This document shows positions 59,413 through 64,000 of a stretch of DNA of 64,000 bases, in pieces. The DNA comes from Turnera subulata (Eukaryota; Streptophyta; Magnoliopsida; Malpighiales; Passifloraceae): contig JAKUCV010005535.1 in assembly GCA_028386065.3 (NCBI GenBank), positions 71,943-135,942 on the forward strand, written 5' to 3'. Both the position numbers and the translations under genes were made by a program. Under the pieces are notes generated by a model. It saw nothing but the letters and a program-made list of their open reading frames with translations. It was not told the DNA's origin and ran no database searches. Position 1 is the first letter of the stretch. Each line of letters opens with the position of its first letter.

Positions 59413-59719
59413 GGCGTGAAAACGCTGTGCATCATGTGACTCCTTAATAATGCAGCTTGTCCGATCCGGACCAAAAAATAACTGATACCCCCTTAGTTAT
59501 TTTCCGGTGTGATTTTCCGAGAAATTCCGAAACCCGAAAAATACCAACTTAGGCCCGAAAAATCCACGGAAAAATCACGAGCGTGGGAAAACTCTCGGTT
59601 ACAAAAAACGACGCCCGATTTACCTTGAATTAATTTCCCAAGATTAATTCACAATAAAACACGGTAAAAAGACTTTTACAGTCCCGGTAAAAATCCAAAA
59701 TTTTACCCGGGCTGTTACA

Positions 59720-60479
59720 AATCCTATCGGACTGAGCTTTACCGAGGGTTTTTCCGGGAATAACCAAGCCTCGCTTCGATCACCGAGGATACATGTCGCT
59801 CGGGAGTATCTTTTTAACTAATCGAGCCTCGAAATTAAATTCTGAGGGTTTCTCTGGATTTTCGAGCCTCCTTTACAACTAACCGAGCCTCGGTTTTCAA
59901 TTCCGAGACTTGGACGACGCTCAGAGGAATTAATCGGATTTTCTGAGCCCAAGTTGTATTTTCAGACTCGGGACGGAAATCCGGACCGACCAATCGTGGC
60001 TTGCCACGTGGCCACCTTCTTTCTTTTCTCCCTTTTTTTCTTCCTTTTCTTCCTTTTTCCTTACCTCTCTCCCGATTTTCTTCACGATCGGCCCCACACT
60101 TTTTCTTTTCTTTCTCTTCTTTTTCCTTTTCCTTCTTTTCTCCTTCTCCCTTTTCCTTCTCCATTTTTCTTTCTTCCCAGCCGCCATGCTCCCGTGACCA
60201 ATCGGTGCCCCCACCCCTATCTTTTCCTCCCTATTTCTTCTTTGTTATCTTCCCCTTTTCACTCCATTATTTTCTCCTCCACTCTGTTCAATTCACACGC
60301 CTATCCTCTCTCCCTCTCGTCTTCTTCTCTCTACCTTCGCCAACATCATCAATGAAATGCCCGTATCCCAATTTATTAGTATAAATTATAAATTAATTAA
60401 AGATTGTCCAAATTGCCCTTAACATTCCCGGGACACCCGTATCCCAAATCATACATTAAAGCATGTACAGCATGTGAAG
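59720..60479. other. Repeat-derived region with cgagcctcg motifs and a pyrimidine tract
   Basis: At 59760-59920 the phrase (a)agcctcg or cgagcctc recurs four times, each followed within about 20-30 bases by a partly complementary cgagg, cgag or tgagg. 60015-60350 is nearly pure pyrimidine on plus, like 59110-59400. Possibly the promoter/leader of another copy of the neighbouring repeat. No gene. Confidence 0.4.
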
Positions 60480-61552
60480 TGACCAAAATGCCCTTCTACT
60501 CGGGATACAATATCAACAACAAAACCAATGAACATTTATACAACAACGAGTATGCAGCGGAAGACTAAACATAAGATAACATGTATGCAGTGAACTCTAT
60601 GGATCCGACCCGAGGAGAGGAAAGCACCGCCACCTGCTGATATGCTCTTCTGATCATCGATCAGCTAACCTGTGTAAAACTGTGAGGGGGTGAGACCAAC
60701 CACTGTCTCACCGCAGACAAATAAACCAATAATATACAACGCATGCCATCCCGAGGGGTATTACTTCCCGCTCGAACCAACCGGTCAACAGCCCCACAGT
60801 AGAATTATTATAATACTTTATTCTCAATTATCCTTTAAGAATTGTACCATACGTTATTTCAAACATGGTTGTGTGGAATTAACCTCTTATACTCAAATCC
60901 GGGCCTCCAGCCCACAGTCCACCACACAAACCACAAAAACACTTATCACGTTATCTAACACACAAAACAACTCATGCACGACAGACATATAATATCACAC
61001 TGGTACACAGTTCACAAATCATGCACACTGCATCAGAGATATCACCAACATAGTACACTCGCAGATAGCAACATCAGCACATCAGGCAAGCATGCATACA
61101 GCATTCAAGACCAAACAAATAATACCACTTTATATTCCAAAATATTTAACCGAGCATTGTAGGCAGTAATGCATACAAAGGTTTATAAGTCCTCACCTGA
61201 AATATTAAGACCGCCTTGAATCAAAAGCCATGTCTTGCATTGTTATTGGCAGGTTCCTATATTAATATCCAAAATTATGTTCACATATGAGATACCAATC
61301 TTAATGCCATGAGATGCTAAAAGAAGCCGGGTACTCAAATTTGTATACATATATATATAGCCAGGTTTTAGAACATATACGGAAAATTTGAGCCAAAGCC
61401 AATATAATTTTTTTTGTTGAAAAAAAATTACTTCATCATGTGCCTGACATCAAGCTAAAAGCATTATTTATATCAATACCCATAAAACTACTTTTGTAAA
61501 TCATTAGAAGATACCAGTGAGTAGAAACCTATGTCCCATGGCACTATAGTCA
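60480..61552 (-). mobile_element. Diverged copy C of the large noncoding repeat
   Basis: On minus, caggtgaggacttataaacc at about 61190 aligns with the donor side of the 77-bp block of copies A and B and is followed by the same kind of attact-ctcggtta text. Further on, ggatccatagagttcactgc, the cagcggaagac block and the tgtataaatg region correspond to copy A at about 56960-57030. It lacks the hairpin array. Confidence 0.45.
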
Positions 61553-61795
61553 ATGAAACGCTCCGACCCGTATTTACCGTATACAGTAAACACGTGCCGT
61601 AACTGTGACAACCCAGCCCAACATGGCCTAGCATACAGTGTATAAAGCATAACCCTTGCTCAACAGCCCAAATGTATAAACAACAATATGGCCCTACGGC
61701 CCAACATCAATAACATCAATAATAATGAAACTGGCCCAATGGCCTAACAACAATAACAATATGCACAGCGGAAGACTTAAACTCACTAACACTGT

Positions 61796-62001
61796 ATGCG
61801 ACACATGCAATCTATGAATCCAAGCCTGTCCAAGGGAAACGCTGCAGCCTGTCCGGAATGCACCAAGCCTGTACATGGAACAACTCATCCTACGGGATAT
61901 GCGACACATGCAATCTATGAATCCAAGCCTGTCCAAGGGAAACGCTGCAGCCTGTCCGGAATGCACCAAGCCTGTACATGGAACAACTCATCCTACGGGA
62001 T
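61796..62001 (-). repeat. Tandem duplication in copy B, 2 x 103 bp
   Basis: Gcgacacatgcaatctatga starts at 61798 and again at 61901. The two units are identical through ctcatcctacgggat. Confidence 0.92.
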
Positions 62002-62411
62002 GAAACCCCGCAGGCGAGGGGTGAGTCCGAAACGCTCACCGACGAAAGATAAACAGTGATATATTCAACCATAATACTTTCGAAATAAACACATCAATCA
62101 CAACAATAAGCAAAAACAATCACATCACAGGGATACTGCCATAATAACTAACACATACTTCACGACAGAGAAAATCCAACTCAAACAACACATCAGAGAA
62201 AACCAACACGAACAACATAACAGAGGAAACCAACACGAACAACATAACAGAGGAATCCCACTAAGTCATATCAAAGCCAAGACCAAATGAATACTCATTA
62301 GTTTTTATTACCCATTTTACCTTCCGGTCCCGTCATTGGACAAGCTAGGGTCGTACCAGGTTATCAATTAATTCCGGATGCTAGGTCAAACCAATCCACA
62401 TCTCAAATCCC

Positions 62412-62595
62412 GGATATTTGGTATATCCAAACCACTGGGTATTCGGTATACCCCAACCTCAGGCAACAACATGCTAACCAGATATTCGGCATATCTGAGC
62501 CACTGCGGATATTCGGCATATCCGAGCCACTGCGGACAGGCAACAAGCCAAACGGATATTCGGTATATCCGAACCACTGGGTATTCGGTATACCC
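62412..62595 (-). repeat. Array of six hairpins, family GGATAT-NNNNN-ATATCC
   Basis: 17-bp perfect palindromic units at 62412 (ggatat/atatcc), 62437 (gggtat/ataccc), 62480 (agatat/atatct), 62507 (ggatat/atatcc), 62554 (ggatat/atatcc) and 62579 (gggtat/ataccc). Loops are tcggc, tcggt or ttggt. Stem changes are always matched on the other arm. Confidence 0.92.
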
Positions 62596-63457
62596 CAACC
62601 ACAGGCATCAACATGCCAATCAAATCAAGTATCCAAACCAAGTAACCGACCATAGCATCCCAGAATTAATTTTCAAACCATCGGGTCGTACCACTACTTC
62701 CCACATATATCATCATCTCATATCAATTCCAATTCTAATTTCCAGTTTCCATTTCCCAATTATCCACAGTCAATAGTTTATTCCAATTATCCAATCACAA
62801 CACTGTCTACCGTCAACAATCACACTATCCATAACAGTCAAACAATTATCCACTATCCTATTAGCTCAAGTTACACAACAGGCCAATCCTTCATCAGTTC
62901 CATAACATCAATTACTCACAGTCCAACATCAATCACAACACAGTATCCAATAAACCAACAACAGTCATACAACGGTTCAATCAAGCAAATCAACATCATA
63001 GCAACAACAACAGCAATAACCATAGCTGCCAAATACCCAATACAATTCCATATTACCAAATATCCACCAACAGTACATATAGCACCAATTATTCACAATT
63101 AACAATTCATCACAATATCCACACGACCAATAGCACAGTCCAACAACAGCAACATCAATAACCATAACAGTCAAATATCCAACAATGACCCTCTCAGTAG
63201 TTCATTCAAACAACAAAACACACAATTATCCACATTGACCAGTTCATCATCACTCTCAACACAGTATCACAAATCCAATATCACAGTCTAACATCAACAA
63301 CAACGACAACATCATAGCAGTCAATCAACCAACAGTAATCACCTCATCAACAAATTCCACAGCAACCAAATAACAGACATTATCAATTCAGCAGTTCAAT
63401 CTTACAACAAAACAAACACAGTATTACGGGCACATATCAAGGGTTATCCATCCTCAC

Positions 63458-63534
63458 CTTGGCCGATTACTCAACTCCGGAAACTATGACCGGTACGACG
63501 CCGGCTCCTCGGGAAACTGCCCGATATCCAAAAC
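63458..63534 (-). other. 77-bp exon-like conserved block (copy B)
   Basis: Counterpart of 57887-57963, same length and same flanking acceptor-like (ctatag/ctatacag type) and donor-like (gtgagg) signals. It contains the shared GATATCGGGCAGTTTCCCGA and GAGTTGAGTAATCGGCCAAG stretches. Confidence 0.7.
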
Positions 63535-64000
63535 CTATACAGCAAAATCATACATACACATAAATGCACATAAGAGTATGTCATGATGCCAATGCTACGA
63601 AATTACCCATCCCGATTACATGTCTTTTATTTATTATCTTTTATCGAAAATAATTTACCAACGTATTTCCGAATATAATTTCGGTACTATACTTTAATTA
63701 AAATTCTTTTTCAAAATATCTTTCATAAAATAACTATAATTTCCCAATTAATTTCCATAATTTTTCTGAAATTATAACTTATATATGTATTTTCTAAAAT
63801 ATTTTCATAAAAATTACTTACCATAATATAATTTTCTAAAAGAAAATAATTATTTTTGGAATAACATATTTATATATCATTCCGGAAAATACTTCCATAA
63901 TGTTTATATCTTTTCCAAATTCACATAATATTAACTTTCAGATCCAAACATATTTATTTTAATTTTCAAAGAATCTATATATATGTTTATATATATATAT

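Larger units (their letters stand above)
56420..59719 (-). mobile_element. Large noncoding repeat, copy A (3.3 kb, LTR-like)
   Basis: Runs from tgtaacagcccgggtaaaattttgg (minus, starting 59719) to its near-complement aaaattttacccgggtcgttaca (ending 56420), i.e. 5'-TG...CA-3' with about 22-bp inverted ends. Read on minus: upstream region, TATA box (59405-59412), purine-rich tract, GC-rich leader ending AAG/gtgagc (about 58790), AT-rich intron-like stretch, 77-bp exon-like block (57887-57963), hairpin array (57372-57788), and a tail shared with copy B. No gag, pol or transposase ORF. No matching flanking duplication was found. A solo LTR or LTR-derived nonautonomous element is my best guess; a TIR element is possible. 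Confidence 0.6.
61553..64000 (-). mobile_element. Large noncoding repeat, copy B (runs off the window)
   Basis: Aligns with copy A on minus: AT-rich intron-like stretch (63600-64000), 77-bp block (63458-63534), hairpin array (62412-62595), tail with ccggaatgcaccaagcctg (about 61850 and 61955) and the gacccgtatttaccgta-acagtaaacacgtgccg block at about 61565 (56790 in copy A). The 5' end lies beyond 64000. A CA-rich, Asn/Gln-coding-like simple region fills 62800-63420. Confidence 0.6.

Noticed and set aside
59081..60384. Several Phe/Ser-rich or Lys/Glu-rich ORFs of about 100-130 codons
   Set aside because: They are translations of long pyrimidine/purine tracts on both strands, with no domain content.
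57372..62595. CRISPR-like array
   Set aside because: Short palindromic units recur, but spacing is irregular, units are only 14-17 bp, spacers are not of uniform length, and this is a plant nuclear genome.

Overview
This is a stretch of a plant nuclear genome, almost certainly a eudicot. Genes have many short exons with GT-AG introns and AT-rich noncoding DNA. Gene content (TPLATE-complex TASH3, prefoldin 1, CNX2, a Raf-like kinase, a mitochondrial pyruvate carrier, an F-box protein, a DUF506 protein) is typical of land plants, and about a third of the window is transposon-derived. I cannot name the species.

Layout. 1-1.6 kb: LINE 3' remnant, a MITE and a SINE. 1.86-3.19 kb (-): Raf-like kinase. 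4.2-4.75 kb: second MITE. 5.18-21.85 kb (+): TASH3, rebuilt as 27 coding exons (1226 aa). 23.2-24.2 kb: an F-box/LRR exon fragment and a frameshifted Lys-rich ORF. 26.5-28.76 kb (-): prefoldin subunit 1 (129 aa) with a 7-nt microexon. 29.75-35.61 kb (-): CNX2 (401 aa, 6 coding exons). 36.44-36.6 kb: small hAT-like MITE. 36.97-43.8 kb: complete Mutator-like element with a perfect 9-bp target duplication, long TIRs, an intact 7-exon transposase (1239 aa) and a convergent GRF-zinc-finger gene. 44.04-45.62 kb (+): mitochondrial pyruvate carrier. 46.44-47.61 kb (+): F-box gene. 48.28-51.09 kb (-): Asn/His-rich protein with a C-terminal EAR-like motif. 51.7-52.8 kb: two SINEs and a LINE remnant. 53.39-54.5 kb (-): DUF506 gene. 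55.25-56.3 kb: two nonautonomous elements. 56.4-64 kb: at least three related copies of a large noncoding repeat.

The host genes are independent housekeeping or regulatory loci, not a pathway: endocytosis (TASH3), tubulin/actin folding (prefoldin), molybdenum cofactor (CNX2), pyruvate import (MPC). TASH3 next to prefoldin 1 matches what I recall of Arabidopsis chromosome 2.

The best candidates for something not well described are at the right end and in the Mutator-like element. Two noncoding repeat copies carry arrays of short perfect hairpins whose stems differ in sequence but stay paired, next to a conserved 77-bp block that looks like a spliced exon. The Mutator-like element has a two-gene convergent layout reminiscent of maize MuDR, but its second gene encodes a GRF zinc finger, coiled coil and membrane anchor.
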